Below, one piece after another: positions 25,153 through 34,678 of a DNA stretch of 64,000 nt (the stretch's first letter is position 1; each line of letters starts with the position of its first letter). Both the position numbers and the translations under genes were made by a program. The stretch is from positions 1 through 64,000 of the forward strand of contig JWKX01000007.1 of NCBI GenBank assembly GCA_000806155.1, given 5' to 3'. Source of the stretch: an archaeon GW2011_AR18 (lineage in GTDB: Archaea > Nanobdellota > Nanobdellia > SCGC-AAA011-G17 > GW2011-AR18). A model generated the notes under the pieces. That model ran no database searches and was not told where the DNA came from. It saw only the letters and a list, made by a program, of their open reading frames with translations.

Positions 25153-25839
25153 ATGAATAAAGTTTATAAGACTATTTCTATTATTATTCCAGCATACAAT
25201 GAAGTCAAGACTATAGAATCTGTTATATCTAAAGTTAAAAATCTAAAATTCAAAAATTTGAAAAAACAAATCATAGTAGTTGATGATGGTTCAAATGATG
25301 GTACAAGGGATTTAATCAGCAAAATGTTTGGTGTTGATGTCATACTGCATGAAAAGAATAAAGGTAAGGGTGGAGCACTTAAGACAGGTATTTCTAGTGC
25401 TTCTGGGGATATTATTACATTTCAGGATGCAGATCTAGAGTATGATCCTGAAGATTTAAAAAAACTTATTGTCCCAATAATCTCAAATAAAGCATTGGTA
25501 ACATATGGTTCTAGATTTTTGTCTAATAAAAAGTATTCTTCAATATTTTTTCTTGGTAATAAGTTCTTGTCTTTTACAACTACATTATTTTATGGGCAAA
25601 AAATAACTGACATGGAGACTTGTTATAAGGTCTTTGATGCTGAGTTATTGAAATCTATTAAATTTGAATCATTGTCATTTGATTTTGAGCCTGAGATAAC
25701 TGCAAAAGTTTTAAAAAGAAAAATAAGAATTATTGAGTTGCCTATTGAATATTATCCGCGAAATGCTAAGGAGGGTAAAAAAATTAAGGTTAGTGATGGT
25801 TTTAAGGCGTTGTATGTTTTATTAAAAAATAGGTTTTGA
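25153..25839 (+). CDS. Family 2 glycosyltransferase (dolichol-phosphate mannosyltransferase-like)
   Basis: A 228-residue GT-A enzyme: SIIIPAYNE near residue 8, VVDDGSNDGT near 43, DADLEYDPED near 100 and a C-terminal LPIEYYPRNAKEGKKI segment. This matches polyprenyl-phosphate mannose/glucose synthases, which load a lipid carrier on the cytoplasmic face. I chose the ATG at 25153 because TTTATATA lies 26 bases upstream. The membrane glycosyltransferase gene follows two bases after the stop, so the pair probably charges and then uses the lipid-linked sugar. Confidence 0.88.
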   Translation: MNKVYKTISIIIPAYNEVKTIESVISKVKNLKFKNLKKQIIVVDDGSNDGTRDLISKMFGVDVILHEKNKGKGGALKTGISSASGDIITFQDADLEYDPEDLKKLIVPIISNKALVTYGSRFLSNKKYSSIFFLGNKFLSFTTTLFYGQKITDMETCYKVFDAELLKSIKFESLSFDFEPEITAKVLKRKIRIIELPIEYYPRNAKEGKKIKVSDGFKALYVLLKNRF

Positions 25840-25841
25840 AG

Positions 25842-27404
25842 ATGAATATAGATAAGAGCTTTTATTGTATAATGTCTGTTGTTTTTGGACTATTCTTTTT
25901 AATTATTTCTGGATTGCTTAGTCTGTTCAATCAGTTATATAGTTTATGTGGTTATTGTTCTATTGTATCATTGAATGAATTAAAAATCCTATTTTTTTGT
26001 TTGGGTATTATAATAATCTTGTTTTCATTATTTATATTGAAGTCAAATAAAGACATATACTCTTTAATGAAGATTGTTATTCCAATAATATTAATATTTT
26101 TGTTTTTTATTGCTTTTAATAAGGTATTTAATCAGGATGAGATAGAGCACCTTCATGTTTCTTGGCTGATAGCAAATGGTGGTAATGTATATCAAGAGTT
26201 TATAGAATTCCATACCCCATTATTGTTATTTATAATATCCTTGTTTTTCAAAGTCTTTGGAAATTCTTTGTCTGCTTTGTATGCTGCTCGTATGTTTTCA
26301 TTTATGATATTCTTGCTTTTGGTATATATGACATTTATTTTGGCTAAAAGGTTATACAATAAAAATATTGCTTATATATCTGTTATTTTGTTAGTATTTA
26401 ATTCAGTATTTTTTTCAGCATCTACTGAAATACTTCTGGATGGTTTTAGTGCTTTATTAAATATTATTGCCATTTATCTTATTATTTTAGATAAAAAGAA
26501 ATTTGCTTTTATATCTGGATTATTGTTTGCTCTTGCATTTTTTACAACCCAGAAATCTGCTGTTATAATAATCTTTGTTGTATTATGGCTTTTTTTCCAA
26601 AAAAAATATGTTGTTATGCGTAATGTAATAACTGGGGGTATTATAACAGGTGTGCTGGGGTTTTTTATGATATTTATTGGTGGGTTATGGAATGATTTTT
26701 TTTATCAAACTTTTTTTGTGATGTTTGCATGGCATACTGATGTTCCTGTTATTGCAATGGTTAAAGGAATTATGGTTGAATATTCTCTTTTTATTTTATT
26801 GCTTTTGATGTCTTTGAATAAATTAAGATTTAAGCATGATATTATAAGTTTTTTATTCCTTGGGCAGGTTTTAATTTTTATTTCTTTAATATTCTCAATT
26901 TCATGGATTGGTAGGCAGGATTTTATTTTTCTTAGTATAATAATTAGTATTATTATAGCTCGTGGAATTTATGATTCTTCAGATAATATTAAACGTTTTT
27001 TTATTATTGTAATGATTATTTATTTAGTGGCAAGCAGTCTTTTTATTGGAAGGTATATCTTTTCTACAAATGATATTCAATTGAGGACAACTGATTTTGT
27101 TTTATCAAACTCTAATAATTCTGATTTAATAATTGATGTTAAGCCTACAGCAGCTATATTTAGGAAAGACACGTCTTTTTTATGGTATAATAGGATTGAG
27201 GCTATTCCAGCGATGCAAAAAATTGGATATAATATTAGTTATAACTTTTCTGATGAATTGTTAAAAAAACCCAAAATATTATTGAGGTACGGTCTTTTGA
27301 AAGATGAAATTGCTATATTGTATTGTTATGATGAGATTGTTAAAGATTCTTATGGCGCACCTATTAAGCCTTTATTTTTATATAATTCTACTCGGTGTAC
27401 TTGA
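25842..27404 (+). CDS. Membrane glycosyltransferase, PMT/ArnT-like
   Basis: A 520-residue protein with about eleven to twelve hydrophobic helices. The first large outer loop has FNQDEIEHLHVSWLI near residue 97, the acidic motif used by GT-C enzymes to bind metal and lipid-linked sugar, and HTPLLLFIISLFF after it, as in PMT/ArnT-type glycosyltransferases. It should transfer a sugar from a polyprenyl phosphate to a surface target. I chose the ATG at 25842; a TTG six bases earlier is possible. It lies directly downstream of a lipid-sugar synthase. Confidence 0.8.
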   Translation: MNIDKSFYCIMSVVFGLFFLIISGLLSLFNQLYSLCGYCSIVSLNELKILFFCLGIIIILFSLFILKSNKDIYSLMKIVIPIILIFLFFIAFNKVFNQDEIEHLHVSWLIANGGNVYQEFIEFHTPLLLFIISLFFKVFGNSLSALYAARMFSFMIFLLLVYMTFILAKRLYNKNIAYISVILLVFNSVFFSASTEILLDGFSALLNIIAIYLIILDKKKFAFISGLLFALAFFTTQKSAVIIIFVVLWLFFQKKYVVMRNVITGGIITGVLGFFMIFIGGLWNDFFYQTFFVMFAWHTDVPVIAMVKGIMVEYSLFILLLLMSLNKLRFKHDIISFLFLGQVLIFISLIFSISWIGRQDFIFLSIIISIIIARGIYDSSDNIKRFFIIVMIIYLVASSLFIGRYIFSTNDIQLRTTDFVLSNSNNSDLIIDVKPTAAIFRKDTSFLWYNRIEAIPAMQKIGYNISYNFSDELLKKPKILLRYGLLKDEIAILYCYDEIVKDSYGAPIKPLFLYNSTRCT

Positions 27405-27445
27405 TTTACAGATAACTTTATTAAGGTCATTTAGTAATCACTATT

Positions 27446-28882
27446 ATGACTGAAGTTTTATGTATTGTACCTCCATTTAATTACGGTAAACTCGATTCTG
27501 TAGGTCCTAAATGTCCTAATCTGGGAATTGGTATAATAGCCGCTCTTATTGAGACTATGAAGTATGATGTTAAGATACTTGATTGTTTTGGATTGGAACT
27601 TTCTGAGGAAGATACTCTTAAAGAAATAAAAAAGCATAATCCTAAGTTTATTCTTATTGGTGCTGTTACTGCAAATTTTTCAATTTCATTAAATCTTCTT
27701 AAAAAAGCTAAATCATATAACCCTCATGTAATAAATATTGTTGGCGGCCCTCATGTTACAGTTAATCCTGAATCAGCATTTGATAATAAAGGAGTTGTAG
27801 ACTTTGTTGTTATTGGAGAGGCAGAAGAGACTATTGTAGATTTGCTCAATTATCTTGATAAAAAAGATTATATGAAGCTTGATGATATTAAGGGTTTGAT
27901 GTATGTTAATTCATCAGGTAAAATAACAAAAACTGTTGATCGTGGTGTTGTGAAAATTCTTGATAATCTTCCAATGCCTGCTTATCATTTGTTTCCTATG
28001 GAAAAATATCATTCTTATGGTTGGCTTAATCTTGGAAGAAAGTTTACAACTATGATTACATCTCGTGGCTGCCCATTTAAGTGTAATTTCTGTCAAAGTT
28101 CACAGCAGGCTAAATATTGGCGTCAAAGATCTTCTGATAAGGTTTTCGATGAAATAAAATTATTGTATGATCAGTATGCAATAAGGCATATCTATTTTCA
28201 GGATGATGAATTTTGTGTTAATCATCAGAGGATTATTGAGATGTGTAATAAGATTAAAGAATCTAAGATGGATCTTGTCTGGGAATGTTTAACAAGGGTC
28301 AATCATATGGATGATGAACTTCTTGGTGCTATGGCAAGTGCTGGTTGTAAGAGTATACTTTTTGGTATTGAAACAGGTTATGATGAAGGTTTTAAACTGA
28401 TTAATAAGCCTATAAACTGTGATATGGTTATTAATGCTGTTCAGATGGCTCAAAAGCATGGTATTCTTGTAAAAGTTACTTTCATTATGGGTTTCCCTTG
28501 GGAAGGCGAAGAGGAAATGAAAAAGACAATAGCTTTTGCAAAGAAGGTAGATGCGGATCTTACATTTTTTAATATATTGAATCCTTATCCTGGAACTCCT
28601 GTATATAATGAAGTTATTGCCAATAATCTTTTCGAGCAGCCTGAAAATTATGATGGTCATATTATTCATGGTACAGATCCTTTGATAATGACTAAGAAAT
28701 TATCTGCAAAGCAGTTAAGATATTGGAGTGGCAGAGCTGTTTTGGAGTTTTATCTTAGACCTTCATTTATTTTTAAGAGGGTTTTCAAGATTAGGAATTG
28801 GACAGAGTTTAAAAATAATTTCTTTGGAGGTAATGATCTTTTAGGTCTTGCTTTTAAGAAAGTTTGGGCTGGTAGGAATTAA
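27446..28882 (+). CDS. Radical SAM protein with B12-binding-like N-domain
   Basis: A 478-residue protein. Residues 1-140 form a cobalamin-binding-like Rossmann domain (PNLGIGIIAALIE, IVGGPHVTVNPE), but the DxHxxG cobalamin motif is not seen. The radical SAM domain follows, with SRGCPFKCNFC near residue 206 supplying the CxxxCxxC cluster, then HIYFQDDEFCVN and GCKSILFGIETG. The C-terminal region is helical. Such enzymes methylate or rearrange lipids and small molecules. It lies after the two glycosyltransferase genes on the same strand, so a surface-lipid role is possible. Substrate unknown. Confidence 0.82.
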   Translation: MTEVLCIVPPFNYGKLDSVGPKCPNLGIGIIAALIETMKYDVKILDCFGLELSEEDTLKEIKKHNPKFILIGAVTANFSISLNLLKKAKSYNPHVINIVGGPHVTVNPESAFDNKGVVDFVVIGEAEETIVDLLNYLDKKDYMKLDDIKGLMYVNSSGKITKTVDRGVVKILDNLPMPAYHLFPMEKYHSYGWLNLGRKFTTMITSRGCPFKCNFCQSSQQAKYWRQRSSDKVFDEIKLLYDQYAIRHIYFQDDEFCVNHQRIIEMCNKIKESKMDLVWECLTRVNHMDDELLGAMASAGCKSILFGIETGYDEGFKLINKPINCDMVINAVQMAQKHGILVKVTFIMGFPWEGEEEMKKTIAFAKKVDADLTFFNILNPYPGTPVYNEVIANNLFEQPENYDGHIIHGTDPLIMTKKLSAKQLRYWSGRAVLEFYLRPSFIFKRVFKIRNWTEFKNNFFGGNDLLGLAFKKVWAGRN

Positions 28883-28937
28883 TTCGATTATAAACTATAT
28901 ACTAAATTTATAATAACCTAATAATATATTCTAATAT

Positions 28938-29177
28938 ATGGATGATTTAAACAAGCATACTATTGCAATTCTTCATGCTATTGCTCATCTTGGTAGGACT
29001 TCTATTTTTGAGATGAACTCTATTGAGGAACAGGGTCTTAATGCTGGACAGAGTCATGCTAAATTGGCCATAGATAATTGGACTAAGAAACTTTATGATG
29101 ATCTAGTGGTTATTATGGGAGAAAACCATCCTGTTGTTTCTAAATTTAGGGAAGAATGGAATATAGAAATTTCCTAA
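28938..29177 (+). CDS. Small hypothetical protein
   Basis: A 79-residue soluble, helical protein starting MDDLNKHTIAILHAIAHLG. Two Trp near residues 52 and 74; no motif or signal. It lies 55 bases after the radical SAM gene with a TATA-like TATACTAAATTTATAA stretch upstream, so it has its own promoter. Function unknown. Confidence 0.5.
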   Translation: MDDLNKHTIAILHAIAHLGRTSIFEMNSIEEQGLNAGQSHAKLAIDNWTKKLYDDLVVIMGENHPVVSKFREEWNIEIS

Positions 29178-29229
29178 CCTTGAAATGGGAACAAAAGTAT
29201 TAAATATTCTTTAATTATTATCTTGTATT

Positions 29230-29667
29230 ATGAAAACAATGAAATTAACAGTTTTGATTGTTGCAATTATGATATTTTCAGTATTTAGTGTTATAGCTGC
29301 TGAGAATTCTGATTGTGATGTAGACATAGCTAAATATGCTTCTCAAGCTAAGGATTTTATTAATAATAATCCTGATAATAAAGGTGTTAAATATGGCAGA
29401 AGTTTTATTGGTAAGAATGCAGTAGTAGAAGCTCATATTGACGACCAGGTCTGGCATGCTAAGATGATGAATGGCATGATGACTGATATATCTCAGGGAG
29501 CTGTTGATGGTAAAACTTTCACTGTAACAACATCCATGTGTACTATTAAAGATCTTCAAGATGGTAAGATTACTGCTAAACAAGCATTAAAAGATGGCAA
29601 GATAACTTATCAGGCTCATGGTATGATGAACAGGATGAAAGCAAGGATTGCTCGTATGTTCTTTTAA
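29230..29667 (+). CDS. Exported small protein, SCP2-like
   Basis: A 145-residue protein with a signal peptide (about residues 1-23, cleavage after SVIAA). The mature part has a beta-helix pattern with VEAHIDDQVWHAKMMNGM and a repeated DGKITAKQALKDGKITY segment, resembling a sterol-carrier-protein-like fold. Two Cys (residues 29 and about 98) may form a disulfide outside the cell. The SCP2 resemblance is weak. Function unknown. Confidence 0.55.
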   Translation: MKTMKLTVLIVAIMIFSVFSVIAAENSDCDVDIAKYASQAKDFINNNPDNKGVKYGRSFIGKNAVVEAHIDDQVWHAKMMNGMMTDISQGAVDGKTFTVTTSMCTIKDLQDGKITAKQALKDGKITYQAHGMMNRMKARIARMFF

Positions 29668-29729
29668 TTTTTTTAATTATTATTTTCTATTATCTAAATC
29701 TTTTTAAACAACATTTTATTAATTATCAT

Positions 29730-30014
29730 ATGAATGATGATAATGATGAATATGGATTGTTTGCTGTAGATGTTATTAGAAAAACTAGAAACAGATTTTT
29801 AGACAGTCTTGTTCATAATGAAGATGGTTCAATTACTATAATTAGAGTTGGAGTTTATCATAGTGAAGGTTTATTAGTAAATAAAAGTCCTGGAATTCCA
29901 GAAGATACTGATAATCATATATCTAGAGTTGCTGACGAATTAGGTTATAGGACTGGAGAAACAGTAAGATATGAAATTAGAATTCTTCCTCCTGAAAGAA
30001 AGCCTTCTCAATAA
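29730..30014 (+). CDS. Small hypothetical protein
   Basis: A 94-residue soluble protein. The start MNDDNDEYGLFAVDVIRKTR is supported by TTTTTAAAC about 26 bases upstream, as for a leaderless message. The central part is beta-rich with TIIRVGVYHSEG. No family recognised. It lies between the SCP2-like gene and IMP dehydrogenase, with its own promoter. Confidence 0.5.
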   Translation: MNDDNDEYGLFAVDVIRKTRNRFLDSLVHNEDGSITIIRVGVYHSEGLLVNKSPGIPEDTDNHISRVADELGYRTGETVRYEIRILPPERKPSQ

Positions 30015-30076
30015 TTATATCGTTTCATTATCTAAATCTTTAAAAATAATAATCTAAATTTCTTGATAGATACAAA

Positions 30077-31519
30077 GTGGCTGATCATTCTAATATCCAG
30101 GAAGCGTTGACATATGATGATGTTCTTATAATCCCTAAATATTCTACTATCTCTTCTAGGAAAATTGTTGATATCTCTACTCAATTGACTCCTAAGATTA
30201 AATTAAACATTCCTATGGTCTCTGGTAATATGGATACTGTCACTGAATCTAGGATGGCTGTTGCCATGGCTCGTATGGGTGGCATTGGTATTGTTCATCG
30301 TTATCTCCCTGTTAAAGATCAAGTTCATGAAATTATTAAAGTTAAGAGAGCTGAAGCTATTGTTATTGACAAGCCTTTTACTCTGACTCCTGAACATACA
30401 TTAAAAGATGCTAAAGTATTGATGGAAGAGAATAATATTAACGGTATTCTAATTACTGATAATGCTTCTAGGTTCGAAGGTATTATTACAAGAAGGGATA
30501 TGATGTTCGAAGATAATCTTTTAAAACCTCTTTCAGATATTATGACTAAACGTTCTGATGCTGTTACTGCTGATTTTGGTATTGATATTGAGAAAGCTAA
30601 ATTGATTATGAAAAATAATAAAGTTGAAAAACTTCCATTGTTGGATAAGTCAGGAATTTTAAAAGGTTTGATTACAGCTAAAGATCTCTCAAGAAAAGAT
30701 AGTTATCCTTTGACTGTTAAAGATAGAAAAGGAAGATTATTAGTTGGTGCTGCTATTGGTGTTAAAGGTGATTATTTAGAAAGAGCTGAAGCTTTGATTA
30801 ATGCTGGTTGTGATGTTTTATGTATTGATATTGCTCATGGCCATTCAGAATTAGCAATTAATGCTTTAAAGAATGTTAAAGATAAATTTTCAGATATTGA
30901 AGTTATTGCTGGTAATATTGTTACTGAGATGGCTGCTTTTGATCTGATTAAAGCTGGTGCTGATTGTATAAAAGTTGGTGTTGGATCAGGATCGATCTGT
31001 ATTACTCGTTTAGTTGCTGGTGCTGGTTATCCTCAGTTTTCTGCTTTACTGAACTGCGTTAAAGTCGGTAATGATTTTAATATTCCTGTCATGGCTGATG
31101 GTGGTATTGGCGGTTTGGCTGGTAATTTTTCTAAAGCTATTGCTGCTGGTGCTTCTACTGTGATGCGTTCTCGTTCTTTAGCTGGCACTGATGAGAGTCC
31201 TGGTTTGTCTATTATGAAGAATGGTAAGAAATTCAAGATCTATCGTGGCAGTGCATCTTTTGGTGCTAACATGGCTCGTAATGAAAAGAATAATGAGAAA
31301 GTTGATGAAGAATATAATCCTGAGGGTGTTGAAGCTCTGATTCCTTATTCTGGAAGTGTTGAAGAAGTTATTAAACCATTTTTATCTGGATTGCGTTCTG
31401 GTATGTCTTATGTTGGCGCTCATGATATCAAAGAATTTTGGGATAAAGTTGAGTTTGTTCGTATGACTCAGTCAGGTATTAAAGAAAGTCACCCTCATGA
31501 TGTGGAGCTTGTTAAATGA
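30077..31519 (+). CDS. guaB: IMP dehydrogenase
   Basis: A 480-residue enzyme oxidising IMP to XMP in guanine nucleotide synthesis. It has the TIM-barrel start LTYDDVLIIPKYS, two CBS domains at about 90-205, GVGSGSICITR with the catalytic Cys near 306, MADGGIG near 338, and the flap region near 400. The start codon is GTG; no in-frame ATG precedes the conserved start. Its stop overlaps the ATG of the next gene (ATGA), so it is translationally coupled to the ITPase-type enzyme and the two belong to purine nucleotide metabolism. Confidence 0.93.
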   Translation: MADHSNIQEALTYDDVLIIPKYSTISSRKIVDISTQLTPKIKLNIPMVSGNMDTVTESRMAVAMARMGGIGIVHRYLPVKDQVHEIIKVKRAEAIVIDKPFTLTPEHTLKDAKVLMEENNINGILITDNASRFEGIITRRDMMFEDNLLKPLSDIMTKRSDAVTADFGIDIEKAKLIMKNNKVEKLPLLDKSGILKGLITAKDLSRKDSYPLTVKDRKGRLLVGAAIGVKGDYLERAEALINAGCDVLCIDIAHGHSELAINALKNVKDKFSDIEVIAGNIVTEMAAFDLIKAGADCIKVGVGSGSICITRLVAGAGYPQFSALLNCVKVGNDFNIPVMADGGIGGLAGNFSKAIAAGASTVMRSRSLAGTDESPGLSIMKNGKKFKIYRGSASFGANMARNEKNNEKVDEEYNPEGVEALIPYSGSVEEVIKPFLSGLRSGMSYVGAHDIKEFWDKVEFVRMTQSGIKESHPHDVELVK

Positions 31520-32049
31520 ATGAGTTATTTTTTATTACAGGCAATGAAAATAAATTAAGGGAAGCTAGAAGTATTTTTCCAGATATTAAAGGATTAAATA
31601 TTGATTTAATTGAAATTCAGAGTATTGATTCTAGAAAGATTATTGAACATAAACTAAATGAGGCTAAGAAACATCATTCAGGAAGTTTTATTGTTGAGGA
31701 TACTTCTTTAGAATTAATATCAATGAAAGGTCTTCCAGGTCCTTTGATTAAATTTTTTGAAAAATCTATTGGTCTTGATGGTGTTTATAAATTAGGGGAA
31801 GTTTTCGGTAATAAAGCAGTTGCTAAATGTGTTATTGGTTATTTTAATGATAATGATATTAAATTCTTTGAAGGAATGATTGATGGTATAATCGTTAGCC
31901 CAAGAGGTGAGAATGGTTTTGGTTGGGATAAGATTTTTGTTCCTGACGGTTATGATAAAACTTTTGCTGAAATATCAAGTGAAGAAAAAGATAGTATTAG
32001 TATGAGAAAATTAGCTTTTGAAAAATTAAAGGAACATTTAAAAAATTAG
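31516..32049 (+). CDS. XTP/dITP pyrophosphatase (HAM1/RdgB)
   Basis: A 177-residue house-cleaning enzyme that hydrolyses XTP and (d)ITP to keep them out of nucleic acids. FITGNENKLREA opens the protein (the substrate-binding loop), VEDTSLE near 53 and GLPGPLIKFFE near 67 follow, and ENGFGWDKIFVPDG near 131 is the base-recognition motif. Length typical for archaeal members. It overlaps guaB by four bases; coupling to an XMP-producing enzyme is sensible because xanthosine nucleotides would otherwise accumulate. Confidence 0.92.
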   Translation: MNELFFITGNENKLREARSIFPDIKGLNIDLIEIQSIDSRKIIEHKLNEAKKHHSGSFIVEDTSLELISMKGLPGPLIKFFEKSIGLDGVYKLGEVFGNKAVAKCVIGYFNDNDIKFFEGMIDGIIVSPRGENGFGWDKIFVPDGYDKTFAEISSEEKDSISMRKLAFEKLKEHLKN

Positions 32050-32142
32050 GATATTGTCATTCAAAAATTACTTTAGAAGAAAGAAAAGCTATTTTAGAAC
32101 AACAAAAACCTTTATAAAATATGATTTAGTTCTTGAATTGAT

Positions 32143-32167
32143 GCGGGGATAGCAAAGCCTGGTCAAA
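32143..32167 (+). other. Orphan tRNA 5' half (tRNA-Leu-like), possible split tRNA
   Basis: GCGGGGA plus a D-arm ending CCTGGTCAAA looks like the 5' 25 nt of an archaeal tRNA-Leu. TTTATAAAAT at 32111-32120 is centred 28 bases before it, where a tRNA promoter should be. No anticodon arm, T-loop (TTCAAAT-like) or complementary TCCCCGC follows within several hundred bases, and I did not find a 3' half elsewhere in the window. It is either the 5' part of a trans-spliced tRNA or a remnant. Confidence 0.4.
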
Positions 32168-32257
32168 ATTAATATGAAATCAAATTATCTTTGAATATTT
32201 TTAACTTAGTGATGTTATCATCAGAATATTCTTGGTTTTAATGTAATGGTATTAAAT

Positions 32258-32479
32258 CTATTTAGTTATTTTTATTATTCTTGTCGGACAGTCTCTTTCT
32301 GCCATCTTGTTTGTTTCTATCTCTGATTCATCTATTTCTAATATATCTGTCTCTCCTTTTCTTTCTGAATTTTTCAATATTGCTTTTCCATCAGCTGATA
32401 ATTCCCACTGGTTTGGTGCATATTCAACACAGATAGCACATCCTATGCATTTTTCTCTATAATGTAATATCTTTGTCAT
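32258..32479 (-). CDS. Single-cluster ferredoxin
   Basis: A 73-residue 4Fe-4S ferredoxin: CIGCAIC at residues 11-17 and the distal Cys in DCP near residue 64. The N-terminal residues are typical of the small bacterial/archaeal 1x[4Fe-4S] type. It overlaps the U32 family gene by four bases and is translated after it. Ferredoxins next to U32-family proteins suggest an electron donor to that iron-sulfur enzyme. Confidence 0.85.
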   Translation of the reverse strand: MTKILHYREKCIGCAICVEYAPNQWELSADGKAILKNSERKGETDILEIDESEIETNKMAERDCPTRIIKITK

Positions 32480-33714
32480 TTTTCTTTTATTAGATATAAT
32501 TTATCATTTTTCCTTATTTTTTCTTTTATCTCTATTGTGATTATATCATCTTTTTTTGCATGTTCTAATTGTTCATTGTTTTTTATTATTTTCTCTGCTT
32601 TTGCATGCACTATCCCTGTTGTTGGCCCTGTTATTATTATTTCATCTCCTTTATTTAATATTCCTGATTTTATCCTGAACTCCCCTACAAAGTTTTTATT
32701 ATAATAATTTATTGCATCTCCTATGTATATTTTTTCTCTTGTTGCTTTTGATCCATATGTTCCTGACCATTCACCTAATTTTTTCCCTAGATAATATCCT
32801 CCATGCCAGAATCCTCTGTTATAGACTTTTTCTAATTCTTTTATCCATGTATCTATTTTTTCTTTTGTATATGTATTGTTCTTTACACTTTCAACTCCTT
32901 CTTTGTATGCTTTTGTTGTTGTGTATACATAATCTGCTGGTTTTCCTCTTCCCTCTATTTTTAGTATACTTATTCCTGAATTGATTATCTTATCTAAGAA
33001 TGTTATTGTGCATAGGTCTTTTGGTGACATTATATATTTGTTGTCTATGACTAGTTCATCTCCTGTCTCTTCATCTATGACTTTGTATGATCTTCTGCAG
33101 TTCTGTAAGCATGATCCTCTGTTTGCTGATGCATTGTATACAGCCAGGCTCATATAACATTTTCCTGATATTGCTACGCATAATGCTCCATGTGCGAATA
33201 TTTCTATCTTGATTAATTCTTTGTTTGGTGATCTTATGTCTTGTTTTTTTATCTCATCACATATCTTCTTTATCTGTCCTAATGTTAATTCTCTTGCTAA
33301 GACTATTACATCTGCATATTGTGCATAGAATTTCACTGTTTCTATGTTTGAGATATTCATCTGTGTTGAGCAGTGAACATTTAGCCCTATTGATCTTGCA
33401 TAGATTATTGCTGACATGTCGCTTGCTATTACTGCATCTATTCCCTGTTTTTTTGCCTCATCACATATTTTTTTCATTAATATCATGTCATGGTCATACA
33501 TTATTGTATTTAATGCTAGGAACGTTTTTACATTATTTTCTTTGCAGAGCTTTACTATTTTTGTCAGGTCTTTTATTGTGAAATTATTTATTGACCTTGC
33601 TCTCATGTTTAACTGTTCTATCCCAAAATATACAGAATCAGCTCCTGCCTTTATTGAGGCATTTAATGATTCAAATGATCCTGCTGGTGATGTTATCTCT
33701 ACTCTATTTTCCAT
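32476..33714 (-). CDS. U32 family protein (TrhP/RlhA-like)
   Basis: A 412-residue TIM-barrel protein of peptidase family U32. The start EITSPAGSFESLNASIKAGADSVYFG, then EIFAHGALCVAISGKCYMS, NRGSCLQNCRR and a C-terminal beta-barrel are the family signatures; the spaced cysteines fit a 4Fe-4S cluster. In bacteria several members (TrhP, RlhA, UbiU/V) perform hydroxylations of RNA or quinones rather than peptide cleavage, so RNA modification is the better guess. The downstream ferredoxin overlaps it and probably feeds electrons. Confidence 0.85.
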   Translation of the reverse strand: MENRVEITSPAGSFESLNASIKAGADSVYFGIEQLNMRARSINNFTIKDLTKIVKLCKENNVKTFLALNTIMYDHDMILMKKICDEAKKQGIDAVIASDMSAIIYARSIGLNVHCSTQMNISNIETVKFYAQYADVIVLARELTLGQIKKICDEIKKQDIRSPNKELIKIEIFAHGALCVAISGKCYMSLAVYNASANRGSCLQNCRRSYKVIDEETGDELVIDNKYIMSPKDLCTITFLDKIINSGISILKIEGRGKPADYVYTTTKAYKEGVESVKNNTYTKEKIDTWIKELEKVYNRGFWHGGYYLGKKLGEWSGTYGSKATREKIYIGDAINYYNKNFVGEFRIKSGILNKGDEIIITGPTTGIVHAKAEKIIKNNEQLEHAKKDDIITIEIKEKIRKNDKLYLIKEK

Positions 33715-33757
33715 GTATTTGTTGTATTTAGAAATATTATTAATGTTTGTTATTTTA

Positions 33758-34678
33758 CTATTTCTTAAATTTATTATATGCTTTTGATACTTTTATATTC
33801 CAGAAGCTTGGTAATGGGTTAGATACAAATCCTTTGTAATTATGTGAATATATGTAAGTTAGTCCTTTGTCTTCTTTGTATTTCTCGAATTCTTTTTCTA
33901 CTTCTTCGTATATCTCTTTTATTTTCTTTCTCTCAAAATCTTTCTGTAATAGTGATGATGGTTTTAGTGCTATATAATCTGCCTGTCTTATTGTATTTAT
34001 TTCTATATTGCTGCTATTCTGAGAAATAAAAATAATTGAAAGATCTTTATGCCTTGCTATAAATAATATTTGTGATAATAACTTGTTTGAATTGCTCATT
34101 GATTCTCTTGAACTGAATTGTATTCCTGATTCATCTACTAGTAATATTGAGTTGTTTTCTGCATCATCTATACTATCTACTATGTTTATCCAGTTTGGCA
34201 TGTCTTTTGAGTTAAATCCCATTGCATATACTTCCTTTCCTGTCTCTGCTTTTAAATTCTCTAATAGTTTCATTCCTAATGCTGATTTTCCTGTCCCTCT
34301 TGCTCCTAGTATTATCCCTATTGTTGAACTGCTATCTAATATTTTATTCTCAAATTCTTGATAATCTCCTTTTATTGTTTTTATTTCTTTGAAGTTTTCA
34401 TGCATTGGTTTGGAGCTTATTGATCCATGTTTAACATCTGTTTTTTTAATAGGTTTTGTCTCATCTTTCAGTATTGGTTTCTCATCAACTATTATCTTGT
34501 CTTCTATTATTGTTTTATTTTTATCTCTGTCAAATATTTTTGTGAATATCCATCCTATTCCTGTTACTATTCCTTTTAATAAATAATAAACTGCTTTTAC
34601 AATATATTCTATTAATCTATATAATAATACAAATATCTGTCCTATGTAGTAGAATATTGATTTCTTTCTTTTTCCCAT
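33758..34678 (-). CDS. P-loop NTPase with amphipathic N-terminus, Zot-like
   Basis: A 306-residue ATPase. Residues 1-48 are basic then hydrophobic (YYIGQIFVLLYRLIEYIVK), suggesting membrane association. Walker A GARGTGKS lies near 124-131 and Walker B ILLVDES near 174-180; the ARHKDLSIIFISQNSSNI segment resembles sensor sequences of zonular-occludens-toxin-like/packaging NTPases. Zot-like proteins occur in filamentous phage assembly and in archaeal genomes. The start ATG lies inside the end of the upstream pirin gene. Function unknown. Confidence 0.6.
   Translation of the reverse strand: MGKRKKSIFYYIGQIFVLLYRLIEYIVKAVYYLLKGIVTGIGWIFTKIFDRDKNKTIIEDKIIVDEKPILKDETKPIKKTDVKHGSISSKPMHENFKEIKTIKGDYQEFENKILDSSSTIGIILGARGTGKSALGMKLLENLKAETGKEVYAMGFNSKDMPNWINIVDSIDDAENNSILLVDESGIQFSSRESMSNSNKLLSQILFIARHKDLSIIFISQNSSNIEINTIRQADYIALKPSSLLQKDFERKKIKEIYEEVEKEFEKYKEDKGLTYIYSHNYKGFVSNPLPSFWNIKVSKAYNKFKK

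Noticed and set aside
32143-32260. Complete tRNA-Leu with a long intron
   Set aside because: No anticodon arm, T-loop or acceptor 3' strand was found downstream.
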